NCBI GenBank assembly: GCA_964514395.1
Contig: CAZEQK010000006.1
Span: 50,098 to 114,097, forward strand
Reading direction: 5' to 3'
Source of the DNA: CAZEQK01 sp964514395
Lineage (GTDB): Bacteria > Bacillota > Bacilli > Tepidibacillales > Tepidibacillaceae
DNA: 64,000 bases
Positions 1-7,787 of this stretch are shown here, one piece after another. The first letter of the stretch is position 1. Each line of letters opens with the position of its first letter. The notes below the pieces were generated by a model. The model did not search any database. It had not been told where the DNA came from and worked only from the letters and a program-made list of their open reading frames with translations. A program made the translations under genes and the position numbers.

Positions 1-309
1 CAGCTCAACCGGCCATACCGCACTCCATACCCCACCTCGTATCGTCGCCGGAAGAACTAGCCATACAGCAAGGGCCCCTGCCAGAGGTAAAGGAATGATC
101 TTTGCGATTGATTTACCTTTTTTCCGCAGGATACATAACCAGAATAGAAAGGGAATGACCAGCATGAAATCGAACATCACGGCATAAACGAAAATCGTGT
201 CTTCCTCGGCAAGCGACAAGGCACGAACGCTAATCGTATCCGTCAGCAAAATAAGCATCGTAATTGCAAGAAACCAGAAAGTAGATCGTTGAAGTTTAAG
301 AGCAGCCAT
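1..309 (-). CDS. Partial membrane protein, runs off the window edge
   Basis: The reading frame starts with ATG at 309, has a GGAGGGA ribosome site at 314-320, and stays open for 103 codons to the first base of the window, so its 3' end is missing. I do not recognise the family. It has about three hydrophobic stretches (roughly residues 11-30, 38-60 and 69-88), so it is probably an integral membrane protein. Its DNA is much richer in G+C than the rest of the window, which suggests a different origin. It lies 28 bases downstream of another GC-rich fragment on the same strand, so the two were probably one operon. Confidence 0.6.
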   Translation of the reverse strand, partial: MAALKLQRSTFWFLAITMLILLTDTISVRALSLAEEDTIFVYAVMFDFMLVIPFLFWLCILRKKGKSIAKIIPLPLAGALAVWLVLPATIRGGVWSAVWPVEL

Positions 310-337
310 CGAATCCCTCCTTAGTTACTAACTTCTA

Positions 338-571
338 CTAGACGAGAGTTTTCCAATAATCCCATGCTTTTAAGTAGTCCGCCAAATCATGCGGATGATG
401 CAGGATGCATATCCCGGTACGACAATAAAGCTGAACAAACACTTCTTCGATAAGCCTGGATCGTTCCACAGGTCCATGATTGAGCAAATCGAATGCAGCA
501 AATAAAGTTTCTAGGTTCAAATCGTCCGGAGAGGAGCAGAAAGCATATAAAATCATATCGCACAGGGCCGG
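338..571 (-). pseudogene. GC-rich 3' gene fragment, unknown family
   Basis: An open frame of about 77 codons from just after a TGA at 572-574 to a stop at 338. An internal ATG lies at 556 but has no ribosome site, so this is more likely the tail of a longer gene cut at the junction near 570 than a complete gene. The predicted residues are mixed hydrophobic and charged with no motif I recognise. It shares the high G+C of the gene downstream. It overlaps, in another frame, the run-on of the broken phzF-like gene. Confidence 0.45.
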
Positions 572-574
572 TCA

Positions 575-950
575 TCGGCGACGGATCGATAACGCCGACT
601 AATACAGAAAAGATTGACCCGTTATGATTAATTTTTACTTGCAAACTACCTGCCTTTGTTTCTTGATAATATTTACCTGGCTTTATCATCTCTAACTCTC
701 TCATTAAGGAAAATACAGCTATCGTAGCATGACCACATAAATCAATCTCTGTCTCAGGGGTGAAAAATTTTACATTAAATGTTGACTCTTTTTTTTTATG
801 AACAAAGGCCGTTTCAGAAAATCCAAGCTTTTTTGCTATTGCTAACATATGATATTCATTTAAATTATTATGATTGATGACAACACCGGCAGGGTTTCCA
901 CCACTCTCACTCTTTGTAAATGCATTTAATATGTACACCTTTACTTCCAT
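575..950 (-). pseudogene. Truncated PhzF-family isomerase/epimerase
   Basis: The first ~120 residues match the N-terminal half of the PhzF (phenazine biosynthesis-like, diaminopimelate-epimerase fold) family: a GGNPAGVV loop near the start, GFSETAFV with the family's catalytic Glu, and TPETEIDLCGHAT. Family members are about 260-300 residues, so more than half is missing. Homology stops at about 575-610, exactly where the DNA becomes GC-rich; the frame then runs on as unrelated sequence to 387. I chose ATG 950, preceded by GGAGGTCACG, rather than the upstream ATG at 962. The true substrate of the parent protein cannot be told. Confidence 0.75.
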
Positions 951-1071
951 CGTGACCTCCATTTGGAAAATATCACAAAATAGATACCATTATGATTCAA
1001 GTATAACAAACCAATTGTATTTATCCATTCATTTTTCTTCCTTTCTTATCGCATAATAAAAAATAAAATTA

Positions 1072-1100
1072 TTGTAATTCTACTTTATTACATGTATAAT
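1072..1100 (+). promoter_or_regulatory. SigA-type promoter of the marR-ABC operon
   Basis: TTGTAA at 1072-1077 and TATAAT at 1095-1100 are separated by 17 bases. They lie about 75 bases before the MarR start codon. Confidence 0.6.
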
Positions 1101-1108
1101 GAAAATTG

Positions 1109-1120
1109 TTCGTGTACGAA
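1109..1120. promoter_or_regulatory. Candidate MarR operator
   Basis: TTCGTGTACGAA is an inverted repeat (arms TTCGT/ACGAA, 2-base centre) placed just downstream of the -10 box and before the MarR gene. That position fits autorepression. No binding data; inferred from symmetry and position. Confidence 0.4.
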
Positions 1121-1173
1121 ATATTCTTGTGCTAAATAATAGAATTAAAAATATTTTTTTCTGAGGTGTTTTT

Positions 1174-1608
1174 ATGTCAAACATTACGTATGCTACGGAA
1201 ATTTCCCAACTTCTGAAAGAAATACATTCCACCTTTAATCAAAATCTTAGAAGCGAGCTTGATGAAAAAGGACTCGATTTAACTATTCCACAAATATCAA
1301 TCATGATGATTTTGTTTAAGGAAAAGAGATTAAAGCTAAGCGAAATAAGTAAGAAAATGAGCCTAGCGAACAGTACTGTCTCAGGAATTATTGATAGGCT
1401 AGAGAAAAATCAGATAGTCAGAAGGATAAGGAGTGAAGAAGATAAACGAATCGTTTATATTGAGCTTACCAATAAGGCAGAAGAATTTAAGTCTAACATG
1501 CACAATACAGTGAATCATTATTTAGATGGAATCTTAAATAATGCTAGTAAAAAGGAGATTGACACCATCCTAGAAGGTTTAAGAACTTTAAAAACATTGT
1601 TAATCTAG
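1174..1608 (+). CDS. MarR-family transcriptional regulator
   Basis: A 144-residue winged-helix protein of usual MarR length. The recognition part is seen around residues 58-90 (LSEISKKMSLANSTVSGIIDRLEKN) followed by the wing with RSEEDKR. GAGGTG at 1163-1168 precedes the ATG. It sits 23 bases upstream of an ABC exporter pair and after a promoter with a palindrome, so it most likely represses its own operon and lets go on binding a toxic small molecule. The ligand is unknown. Confidence 0.9.
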   Translation: MSNITYATEISQLLKEIHSTFNQNLRSELDEKGLDLTIPQISIMMILFKEKRLKLSEISKKMSLANSTVSGIIDRLEKNQIVRRIRSEEDKRIVYIELTNKAEEFKSNMHNTVNHYLDGILNNASKKEIDTILEGLRTLKTLLI

Positions 1609-1631
1609 CAATAATATGAGGAGGAATTAGG

Positions 1632-2606
1632 TTGGATAATATTGTTGAAGTAAATGATATAAAAAAGAAATACAAGGACTTCTATGCGGTTAGTGGCGTA
1701 AGCTTTTCTGTAAAAAAGGGAGAAATATTTGGTTTTTTAGGTCCAAATGGAGCAGGTAAGAGCACAACGATAAATATGCTTTCAACCATTATTAAACCTA
1801 GTGAAGGCGATGCCAATATCAATGGCTTTAACATTGTTAAAAATAAAGATGATGTTAGAGCAAGTATTGGCATCATCTTTCAAGAAAATACATTAGATGA
1901 AAAACTAACAGCCTACGAGAATTTAATGCTTCATTGTAAATTCTATGGCGTAGAAAAAAGTGTTAGAGAAGAACGAATTACTGAGGTATTAGAAATGGTT
2001 GATTTATCTGATAAGCGTAAAAATATCGTCCAAACCTTTTCTGGTGGGATGAAAAGAAGATTAGAAATCGCTAGGGGACTTCTTCATTATCCAAAGGTTC
2101 TATTCTTAGATGAACCTACAGTAGGTCTCGATCCACAAACTAGAGCTCACATATGGGAGTATATTTTAAAGCTGAAGGAAAAGGCTGGTATCACCATCTT
2201 TTTGACTACTCATTATATGGATGAGGCCGAGATATGTGATCGCATCGCCATTATAGATCATGGTTCACTGATTGCCCTTGATACTCCTGATAAGTTAAAA
2301 AACCAAGTAGGTGGAGACATCATACAGGTGTCTACTGAGGATAATAAAGCATCTATTGATTTAATCAAGGAAAAATATGATTTAGAAGCCAAGGAAGATA
2401 ATAAAATTCTAACCTTTCAAGTGGATAAAGGTAATAAATTCTTAATCGACTTTGTAAAGGATTTTGAAATACCAATTAAAAGCGTAAACCTAAGAAGACC
2501 AACCTTAAATGACGTTTTCTTACATTTGACAGGTAGAGAAATACGGGATGAAGTGATCTCTAAAAAAGATTTAATGAGAAGTAGTATGAGGAGGATGCAT
2601 CACTAA
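1632..2606 (+). CDS. DrrA-type ABC exporter, ATP-binding subunit
   Basis: A 324-residue ABC ATPase. Walker A GPNGAGKST is near residues 38-46, the signature is FSGGMKRR, Walker B is VLFLDEPT and the switch His is in LTTHYMDEA. The C-terminal ~100 residues are the extension common to drug/antibiotic export ATPases of the DrrA/CcmA group. The start is TTG at 1632 with GAGGAGGA at 1617-1624. The stop overlaps the permease ATG by one base (TAATG), so the two are translationally coupled. Likely role: energising export of a drug, lipid or peptide at the membrane; the substrate is unknown. Confidence 0.92.
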   Translation: MDNIVEVNDIKKKYKDFYAVSGVSFSVKKGEIFGFLGPNGAGKSTTINMLSTIIKPSEGDANINGFNIVKNKDDVRASIGIIFQENTLDEKLTAYENLMLHCKFYGVEKSVREERITEVLEMVDLSDKRKNIVQTFSGGMKRRLEIARGLLHYPKVLFLDEPTVGLDPQTRAHIWEYILKLKEKAGITIFLTTHYMDEAEICDRIAIIDHGSLIALDTPDKLKNQVGGDIIQVSTEDNKASIDLIKEKYDLEAKEDNKILTFQVDKGNKFLIDFVKDFEIPIKSVNLRRPTLNDVFLHLTGREIRDEVISKKDLMRSSMRRMHH

Positions 2607-3439
2607 TGGAAGCTATATTCGCAATTTTGCAAAGAGATTTACTAAAGTTTTATAGAGATAGAGCAAGACTATTTGGCTCCTTCGCAATGCCATTTATGTT
2701 TTTAATCCTATTTGGAAGTGGCATGAGTGGAGCGATGAAATCTTTAATTGGCGGTGGGCAAGCCGCTGGGCCATTACAGGATTTTAACTTTGTTCAATTT
2801 ATGTTTCCAGGAATTATTGGAATGACGGTATTTAATACGGCTATTTTTTCAGCTTTGTCCGTCGTACAGGATAAAGAATTTGGTTATTTGCGTGAAATAT
2901 TAGTTTCCCCTGTATCAAGAGTTTCTGTAGCAATAGGCAAGGTATTAAGTGGGGCAATTGTGGCTGTAATCCAAGGCTTGCTTATGTTGATATTTGTTCC
3001 TTTTATTGGTGCAGATATATCAGTACCGATTATAATCAAATTAATACCGATGATGTTTCTTGTTGCCTTTACCATTTCCTCCATTGGTCTTATGATCGCG
3101 AGCTCGCTTAAAACATCACAAGGCTTTCAAATGATCATTCAATTATTAATTTTCCCAATGCTATTTTTATCTGGCGCATTATTTCCTCTAAGTGGTATGC
3201 CCGGATGGATGAACTTTCTAGTGAAGATTAACCCTTTGACCTATGCTGTAGATAGCTTTAAAAAGATTATTTTAGAGACTCACAAAATGAATCCAATGCT
3301 TAAACAAGCAATGGGCCTAAATTTAACTGTATTTGATCATACGATTACATTAACTAATGAAATTACCTTCATTTCGATTGCTGGTCTTGTATTTGTTGTC
3401 CTTGCGACAATGACCTTTAGTAAAGGGGATGCAAGCTAA
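2606..3439 (+). CDS. ABC-2 type exporter permease, DrrB-like
   Basis: A 277-residue membrane protein of the ABC-2 family with about six transmembrane segments. The typical ABC-2 block is present in the middle (EFGYLREILVSPVSR) and near the C-terminal third (FLSGALFPLSGMPGW, NPLTYAVD). It overlaps the ATPase stop by one base and is followed by a strong terminator, so the operon is marR-ATPase-permease. Confidence 0.92.
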   Translation: MEAIFAILQRDLLKFYRDRARLFGSFAMPFMFLILFGSGMSGAMKSLIGGGQAAGPLQDFNFVQFMFPGIIGMTVFNTAIFSALSVVQDKEFGYLREILVSPVSRVSVAIGKVLSGAIVAVIQGLLMLIFVPFIGADISVPIIIKLIPMMFLVAFTISSIGLMIASSLKTSQGFQMIIQLLIFPMLFLSGALFPLSGMPGWMNFLVKINPLTYAVDSFKKIILETHKMNPMLKQAMGLNLTVFDHTITLTNEITFISIAGLVFVVLATMTFSKGDAS

Positions 3440-3454
3440 TTATAAAGATAAAAA

Positions 3455-3495
3455 AATCATTCTCAGGCAGAAATGCCTAGAGAATGATTTTTTTT
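3455..3495. terminator. Bidirectional rho-independent terminator
   Basis: Stem AATCATTCTC-AGGC / GCCT-GAGAATGATT with a T run on one side and an A run on the other. It serves the ABC operon (+) and the broken DUF2202-like gene (-). Confidence 0.85.
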
Positions 3496-3507
3496 ATTAT
3501 CGACTTA

Positions 3508-4057
3508 TCAGTTAAAGGCACTAAGATGATGTTCCGACGCGTTTTTTAAATGATTAAATACATCTCTAACATCATCTGGAAGCTCTTTTTGTAAGAACAA
3601 CTCGTACATCGCAATATTGTTTTTCTCTGCTTCAATACCAGTACTAAAGGTTTCTTGAAGGGTATCTGGTACGACAACATGATCCTTAGAATAATCATCA
3701 GGAACGTTAAGATGATATGCTTCAAATAGTGGCAACAGCATCAAGATATGCATCTATTTCAGCCTTTATAATATTAGAAAAAGGACGATTGATATCAAAT
3801 TTATTTAAAATAAGCTCATACTCAGATCTCGCTGTATATTCATCCTGTATTACATAAATCAGCATACTTTCTATGTTTAATGACTTATCTTCTAGTGCAC
3901 CACTGGAATCATATTTTTCGTAGCTTGCGATTTGATTGATTTAATCATCTGTTTTTGTATTATCTTTTGCATAAGCATTCGCAAAATTAATAGCTACAAC
4001 AATTATTAATAATAATGCAATCGGTATAAAAATATAAAACCATTTTTTTTGTTTCAT
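3508..4057 (-). pseudogene. Decayed ferritin-like (DUF2202-type) exported protein
   Basis: From ATG 4057 the frame encodes a signal or anchor segment (KKWFYIFIPIALLLIIVVAI), then hits an in-frame TAA at 3941-3943. The same frame continues with a helical region (ESMLIYVIQDEYTARSEYEL) until a TGA at 3722-3724. The last part lies in another frame, so there is a frameshift at about 3725-3740, and ends with a region (GIEAEKNNIAMYELFL ... NHLKNASEHHLSAF) that resembles the C-terminal part of DUF2202 ferritin-like proteins. Two independent lesions make a functional product unlikely. The family assignment is from residue pattern only. Confidence 0.7.
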
Positions 4058-4156
4058 TTTTGTCAGCTCCTTAGCTTGTTTATCTTTTAATACATTTTAA
4101 TAGTATAAGTCTAAAAACTTATCGATATCATGTTAAGAAACTATAAAGATTAACAT

Positions 4157-4200
4157 AAAGAAATCATTCTCAGTAGAAATATCTTGGGAATGATTTCTTT
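4157..4200. repeat. Long hairpin sharing its core with the 3455 terminator
   Basis: AAAGAAATCATTCTC pairs with GGGAATGATTTCTTT around a 12-base loop, followed by TTTT. Its core AATCATTC(TC) is the same as in the terminator at 3455-3495, so the broken DUF2202-like gene lies between two related hairpins. It could end transcripts running toward the permease; otherwise its role is unclear. Confidence 0.6.
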
Positions 4201-4254
4201 TTCATTAGGTCACACTATTGATGTCATGATGATAATACACCTAGATAAGGACTG

Positions 4255-5742
4255 ATGAAAATGGGAAATAAAAAAGGTAGTCTTACTGTTTGGCATATAA
4301 CGATGCTTGCACTTGGAACCATTGTTGGGGGATCTTTTTTCCTTGGTTCTAGCATTGCTTTAAAAGCAGCAGGTCCTAGTATCCTTATCTCCTATATACT
4401 AGGTGGTGTTTTAGTCTATATCATATTAAAAGCATTATCAGAGATGTCTGTTGCTTATCAAGTGGAGGGGTCATTTAGAACCTATGCTGAGCAATTGTAC
4501 GGTCCATTACTTGGTTTTGTAGTTGGTTGGGTCTATTGGACTGGTTTAATTCTAGCTATGTCAAGTGAAGCGACGGCAGCATCGGTTTTTTTAAGAAGTT
4601 GGTTTCCCAAGCTATCATTATCTTTGACTGCAGCATTTATCATTATTGGTGTAACACTTCTCAATCTACTTGGGGCAAAATTACTAACAACGATTGAAAG
4701 CGGATTAGCTGTAATAAAGCTCTCTGCCATTATTGGGTTTATTCTCCTTGCGGTCTCACTTTTTCTTGGTATTCTACCCCATGTATCTCCTATAGGTCTG
4801 AATACATTAACAGCCGAACCTTTCTTTCCTGGAGGTATATCAGGCATTGCTGGAAGTATGTTAATCGTAATGTTTACCTATGCAGGCTTTGAAATTATTG
4901 GCCTTGCAGCAACTGATGCAAAAAATCCTACCTATACCATTCCTAGGGCAATCATCTTCACTGTTATTGCTTTAGTAAGCTTATATATTCTTGCCATTCT
5001 CTTTTTGCTCCCACTGATTCCAACAAATCAGTTAAGTGAGAATATCAGCCCATTCGTGGCAGGATTAAACGCAGTTGGAATGGGGTGGGCCTCAAATGCG
5101 ATGAACATTATTCTACTTTTAGCCATATTATCTACTATGCTAGCAGCGATGTTTGGACTTGGACGGATGGTACACTCTTTAGCACAAGAAGGGTATGCAC
5201 CAGCTTGGTTAAAGGAGAATCGAGATGTTCCAATGAGAGGTATTATTTTTTCAGGTATAAGTATGCTTATTGGTGTCGGGCTTGCCAATATACTACCGCA
5301 ACAAATTTATCTTTTTTTAGTTAGCTCTGGGGGCTTTTCCCTGTTGTTTACCTATGTCGTCATTATGATTACTCAATATAAATTTAGACGTGTTCACGGT
5401 TGTCAACCTAATGGAAAATGTCAGCTAAGAGGATATCCCATTTCTTCAATTCTTGGTTTTATTGCACTGATTGCTATTATTATTAGTATGCCTCTCATCC
5501 CTGGACAGGGTGCAGGATTATTTGCTGGTGTAATCCTTCTCTTCTTTTATCTCATAACATTTATCATCATAAGATCTTATGCACTAATTAAATCGAAGAA
5601 AAAAATCACCATCAATAACTTATCTTTATTTCAGCTAAAGGAGAATAGGCTTGGCTTGAAAAATAATTTATACCCGCAAGTCGAATTTAGTAAAGAGTTA
5701 ACAGAAAAGAAGAAAGTGAAGTCTAAAGGGGAAGAAAAATAA
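4255..5742 (+). CDS. APC-superfamily amino acid permease
   Basis: A 495-residue protein with about twelve hydrophobic helices. The APC fingerprint is present: the helix-1 loop GTIVGGSFFLGSS near residues 23-35 and FTYAGFEIIGLAATDAKNP in helix 6, typical of H+-coupled amino acid permeases. The hydrophilic tail (about the last 50 residues) is Lys-rich. A second ATG at 4261 is an alternative start; the ribosome site is weak for both. It has no operon partner. Substrate cannot be assigned. Confidence 0.88.
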   Translation: MKMGNKKGSLTVWHITMLALGTIVGGSFFLGSSIALKAAGPSILISYILGGVLVYIILKALSEMSVAYQVEGSFRTYAEQLYGPLLGFVVGWVYWTGLILAMSSEATAASVFLRSWFPKLSLSLTAAFIIIGVTLLNLLGAKLLTTIESGLAVIKLSAIIGFILLAVSLFLGILPHVSPIGLNTLTAEPFFPGGISGIAGSMLIVMFTYAGFEIIGLAATDAKNPTYTIPRAIIFTVIALVSLYILAILFLLPLIPTNQLSENISPFVAGLNAVGMGWASNAMNIILLLAILSTMLAAMFGLGRMVHSLAQEGYAPAWLKENRDVPMRGIIFSGISMLIGVGLANILPQQIYLFLVSSGGFSLLFTYVVIMITQYKFRRVHGCQPNGKCQLRGYPISSILGFIALIAIIISMPLIPGQGAGLFAGVILLFFYLITFIIIRSYALIKSKKKITINNLSLFQLKENRLGLKNNLYPQVEFSKELTEKKKVKSKGEEK

Positions 5743-5788
5743 CAAAGAATCCAATTAAAGAAAAAAACGATTTCCCCAATGTCAGTTG

Positions 5789-5887
5789 AATATACTTCAA
5801 TTCTGCATCTACTTGTTTGATTTTTTCTTTTAGCTTCTCTAGATAAATCTGGCGAACTTGATTCTCGTCAATCTGGATATCTAACAT
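5789..5887 (-). pseudogene. Truncated phage/ICE small DNA-binding protein
   Basis: ATG 5887 with AGGAG 11 bases upstream. The first ~33 residues (IDENQVRQIYLEKLKEKI then KQVDAELKYI) resemble the start of small helix-turn-helix proteins found in Firmicute phages and ICEs, recalled from memory. The family normally continues with an FWD...RRT...SW HTH segment, which is absent; after about 5789 the frame enters sequence that belongs to the permease 3' flank and runs to 5723. Confidence 0.5.
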
Positions 5888-5892
5888 GTATC

Positions 5893-6069
5893 TCACGCTC
5901 CTATAGATGTTGATGAACAAAAACGATGAATGACGCTTTCAATATCATTTGCAATATCTTCTTTGGTATAATTCTGTTCTTCATGAATATTACTAAGTAC
6001 TTTCAGTAAATCTGATTTCAAATCAGTTATTAAAAGTTCTTCCCTAACTTGACCAGCTGTATATTTAAT
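5893..6069 (-). CDS. Small phage-type protein, unknown
   Basis: A 58-codon frame rich in acidic and helical residues (REELLITDLKSDLLKVLSNI), overlapping the 3' end of the Com-like gene by five bases and ending five bases before the next gene. The only start near the ribosome site GGGGGTGAAGG is an ATT codon, which is rare; TTG further in is an alternative. The tight tiling with neighbours supports a real early-operon gene. No family recognised. Confidence 0.4.
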   Translation of the reverse strand: MKYTAGQVREELLITDLKSDLLKVLSNIHEEQNYTKEDIANDIESVIHRFCSSTSIGA

Positions 6070-6241
6070 CCTTCACCCCCTTACCAACAACTTCCGCTAT
6101 CCGAACGCCCTTATTGTTGTTAAGATGAAAATGTATTATTTTTCTACACTTAGGGCATTTTGTATTAATGTCGACTATTCCATTAAATTCAATTTCTAAT
6201 AATTTACGTTGGCAAGAAGGGCATCTGAGATATTCGGTCAT
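6065..6241 (-). CDS. Com-like zinc-finger translational regulator family
   Basis: A 58-residue protein with two CxxC pairs (RCPSCQRKLL near residues 6-15 and CPKCRKI near 29-35), spaced as in the small Com family named after the phage Mu Com protein, which binds mRNA to activate translation of mom. GGAGG lies just before ATG 6241. It follows the Cro-like gene in the early operon. In Firmicute elements the target of such proteins is unknown to me, and no Mom-like gene is present here. It was too short for a 60-codon cut-off. Confidence 0.65.
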   Translation of the reverse strand: MTEYLRCPSCQRKLLEIEFNGIVDINTKCPKCRKIIHFHLNNNKGVRIAEVVGKGVKD

Positions 6242-6258
6242 GATGCATACCTCCTTTA

Positions 6259-6486
6259 TTAGGCTGGTTTAGTTGTATTTGTCATAACGACACAATCATT
6301 ATTAAAAAAAATAGTCCAATCAAAATTTAACTCATTACCTATTTTTTTTGCCAAATCTACGCTAGGCGTCCTAGTACCTTTCTCTATATGGGAATAATGA
6401 GCTCTATGAATACCTACTGATGAAGCTATATCTTCTTGTGTTCTAGAGCCTCTTAAATCAATTAACCATTTTCTGTTTTTTTCCAT
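6259..6486 (-). CDS. Cro-like XRE-family regulator
   Basis: A 75-residue single-domain HTH protein (RTQEDIASSVGIHRAHYSHIEKG) of the Cro/CI family. I chose ATG 6486 because AAGGAGGTG sits 8 bases upstream; an upstream in-frame codon at 6519 would put the start inside the operator. It is transcribed away from the CI-like gene and leads the early genes, the Cro position. Its promoter carries operator copy 2 between -35 and -10. Confidence 0.85.
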   Translation of the reverse strand: MEKNRKWLIDLRGSRTQEDIASSVGIHRAHYSHIEKGTRTPSVDLAKKIGNELNFDWTIFFNNDCVVMTNTTKPA

Positions 6487-6505
6487 TATTCTACACCTCC
6501 TTATG

Positions 6506-6619
6506 TGTCGTATCGACAATTTAATTATAATGTGTCGTTATGACAATTGCAAGTATAACTTTTCTTTTTGACACAAATTTATTTAAAGTGTTTATTGTGT
6601 CCGTTCGACACTGTATAAT
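6506..6619. promoter_or_regulatory. Divergent promoters with three 13-bp operators
   Basis: Three near-identical inverted repeats: TGTCGTATCGACA (6506-6518), TGTCGTTATGACA (6533-6545) and TGTCCGTTCGACA (6598-6610), consensus TGTCG-N3-CGACA. The minus-strand promoter reads TTGCAA (6547-6552), 17 bases, TATAAT (6524-6529), with copy 2 in its spacer. The plus-strand promoter has TATAAT at 6614-6619 with copy 3 in its spacer. Copy 1 lies in the Cro-like 5' leader. This is the layout of a lysogeny switch. Confidence 0.75.
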
Positions 6620-6646
6620 GTATACATTAGAAATGAGGTGTTTTTT

Positions 6647-7069
6647 ATGCCTTCAATTGGTTTGAGGTTGAAAAAGCTTAGAAAAGAACTTGGTAAAACT
6701 CAAGAAGAGGTAGCCAATGACTTAGGTCTACAAAGAATTACCTATGCTCAATACGAAATCGACCGCAGAGAAGCGGATTATGAAACGCTTCAAAAAATTG
6801 CTGATTATTATAAGACTACTACTGACTTTCTCCTTGGTAGAAACGATGTAATAAGGGAATCTCAATCGAATTATGGCACTCAAGTTAAATTTTCAGAAGA
6901 GGAAATGGATTTTGTTCGCAATCTAGATTTAATGGACGAAGAACTCATAAAAAAATACAATTTTAATGTTGATGGAGAGAAATTATCTAAAGAGGAAATC
7001 AAGGAAATGCTAGCATATATTCGTGCTAGAAGGCATATGGTTGAAATGGAAAAAAAGTCAGAGAAATAA
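6647..7069 (+). CDS. CI/ImmR-like XRE-family repressor
   Basis: A 140-residue protein with an N-terminal HTH (LGKTQEEVANDLGLQRITYAQYEIDRREADYETL) ending in the DFLLGR motif usual for phage and ICE repressors, then an acidic C-terminal helix region. I chose ATG 6647, seven bases after GAGGTG at 6635-6640; an upstream GTG at 6638 lies inside that ribosome site. There is no peptidase domain, so induction would need an ImmA-type protease or another signal, and none is seen in the remnant. It is divergent from the Cro-like gene and on the strand of the integrase. Confidence 0.87.
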   Translation: MPSIGLRLKKLRKELGKTQEEVANDLGLQRITYAQYEIDRREADYETLQKIADYYKTTTDFLLGRNDVIRESQSNYGTQVKFSEEEMDFVRNLDLMDEELIKKYNFNVDGEKLSKEEIKEMLAYIRARRHMVEMEKKSEK

Positions 7070-7088
7070 ATTATGCAAATAGAACATG

Positions 7089-7120
7089 AAGCGACTAACC
7101 ACAAAAAGTTAGTCGCTTTT
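7089..7120 (+). terminator. Terminator of the CI-like gene
   Basis: Stem AAGCGACTAAC / GTTAGTCGCTT with an 8-base loop followed by TT. Confidence 0.8.
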
Positions 7121-7189
7121 CTATTATTAGTAAGTCCAAAGTAGTCGAAATTATTTTTTTATAAATGAAGAACGAAACGGGTGGATAAA

Positions 7190-7621
7190 ATGCCGGTTAG
7201 CTACCGATTTGTAAGAATTAAAGAATTTAATAACAAACAATCTCACTATGAACCAATGCAATTGACATTAGAAAATTTAGAAGAGGAAGCTGAATGCAAA
7301 TATTCTAAATCTTCCAAACATGAGTTTCAGCTATTAAAAAGAAATTTAAACATCAATGATCCTTTGTTAATTGATACTTTAAAAAAGGATAATAACAATA
7401 TTATTCCATTTATACCAGAACAATTAAATATGATTCCATATGAAGGTTATATTGATTTAGTTGTTAATAAAAAAGGTAAGGTATTCAATTCTGTTTTTTA
7501 TAAGTATTTAGAGCCAAATGAATTTTTATTTTATCATTTAAAAGAATTAAATAAAATTGAAGTTGATTTTTCATACCTACAGTCTTTAATCCCTGTTATT
7601 ACCGGGGCATTATATGTTTAA
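7190..7621 (+). CDS. Unknown protein of the element
   Basis: A 143-residue hydrophilic protein starting at ATG 7190, with GGGTGG a few bases upstream (GTG 7181 is an alternative). Mixed alpha/beta composition, rich in Asn, Lys and Ile, no signal peptide and no motif I recognise. It overlaps the next small frame at 7614. The two frames may be one gene split by a frameshift near 7610, since the second frame begins without its own ribosome site. Confidence 0.5.
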   Translation: MPVSYRFVRIKEFNNKQSHYEPMQLTLENLEEEAECKYSKSSKHEFQLLKRNLNINDPLLIDTLKKDNNNIIPFIPEQLNMIPYEGYIDLVVNKKGKVFNSVFYKYLEPNEFLFYHLKELNKIEVDFSYLQSLIPVITGALYV

Positions 7622-7787
7622 TAATGAGTCGCATACTGTAGCTATTACTAGAAATGCAGCAATTATCATATATTCAAGAGTAAAAGATTCAGTAACAAAA
7701 AGTCCTAATTTAGAATTAGAACTTGAAATGGTAAATCAAATATTTGTTAATTCCATACAACCAGGGTTAACAATTAAATCTTCTTAG
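7614..7787 (+). CDS. Small frame overlapping the upstream gene, possible 3' half
   Basis: A 57-codon frame (ATG 7614, TAG 7785-7787) with protein-like composition (SHTVAITRNAAIIIYSRV, SPNLELELEMVNQIFVN). It overlaps the end of the 7190 gene by 8 bases in another frame. Either a translationally coupled small gene or the displaced C-terminus of the upstream protein. No family recognised. Confidence 0.4.
   Translation: MFNNESHTVAITRNAAIIIYSRVKDSVTKSPNLELELEMVNQIFVNSIQPGLTIKSS

Noticed and set aside
3941..3943. Readthrough stop in the DUF2202-like gene
   Set aside because: It is TAA, not a usual recoding codon, and a separate frameshift follows.
5723..5788. C-terminal hydrophobic tail of the truncated phage HTH frame as a membrane anchor
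   Set aside because: It is the reverse strand of the permease 3' flank, read through after the deletion point.
5743..5790. Left attachment site matching the sufB end
   Set aside because: No repeat of the 9540-9600 sequence could be found here or elsewhere in the left flank.
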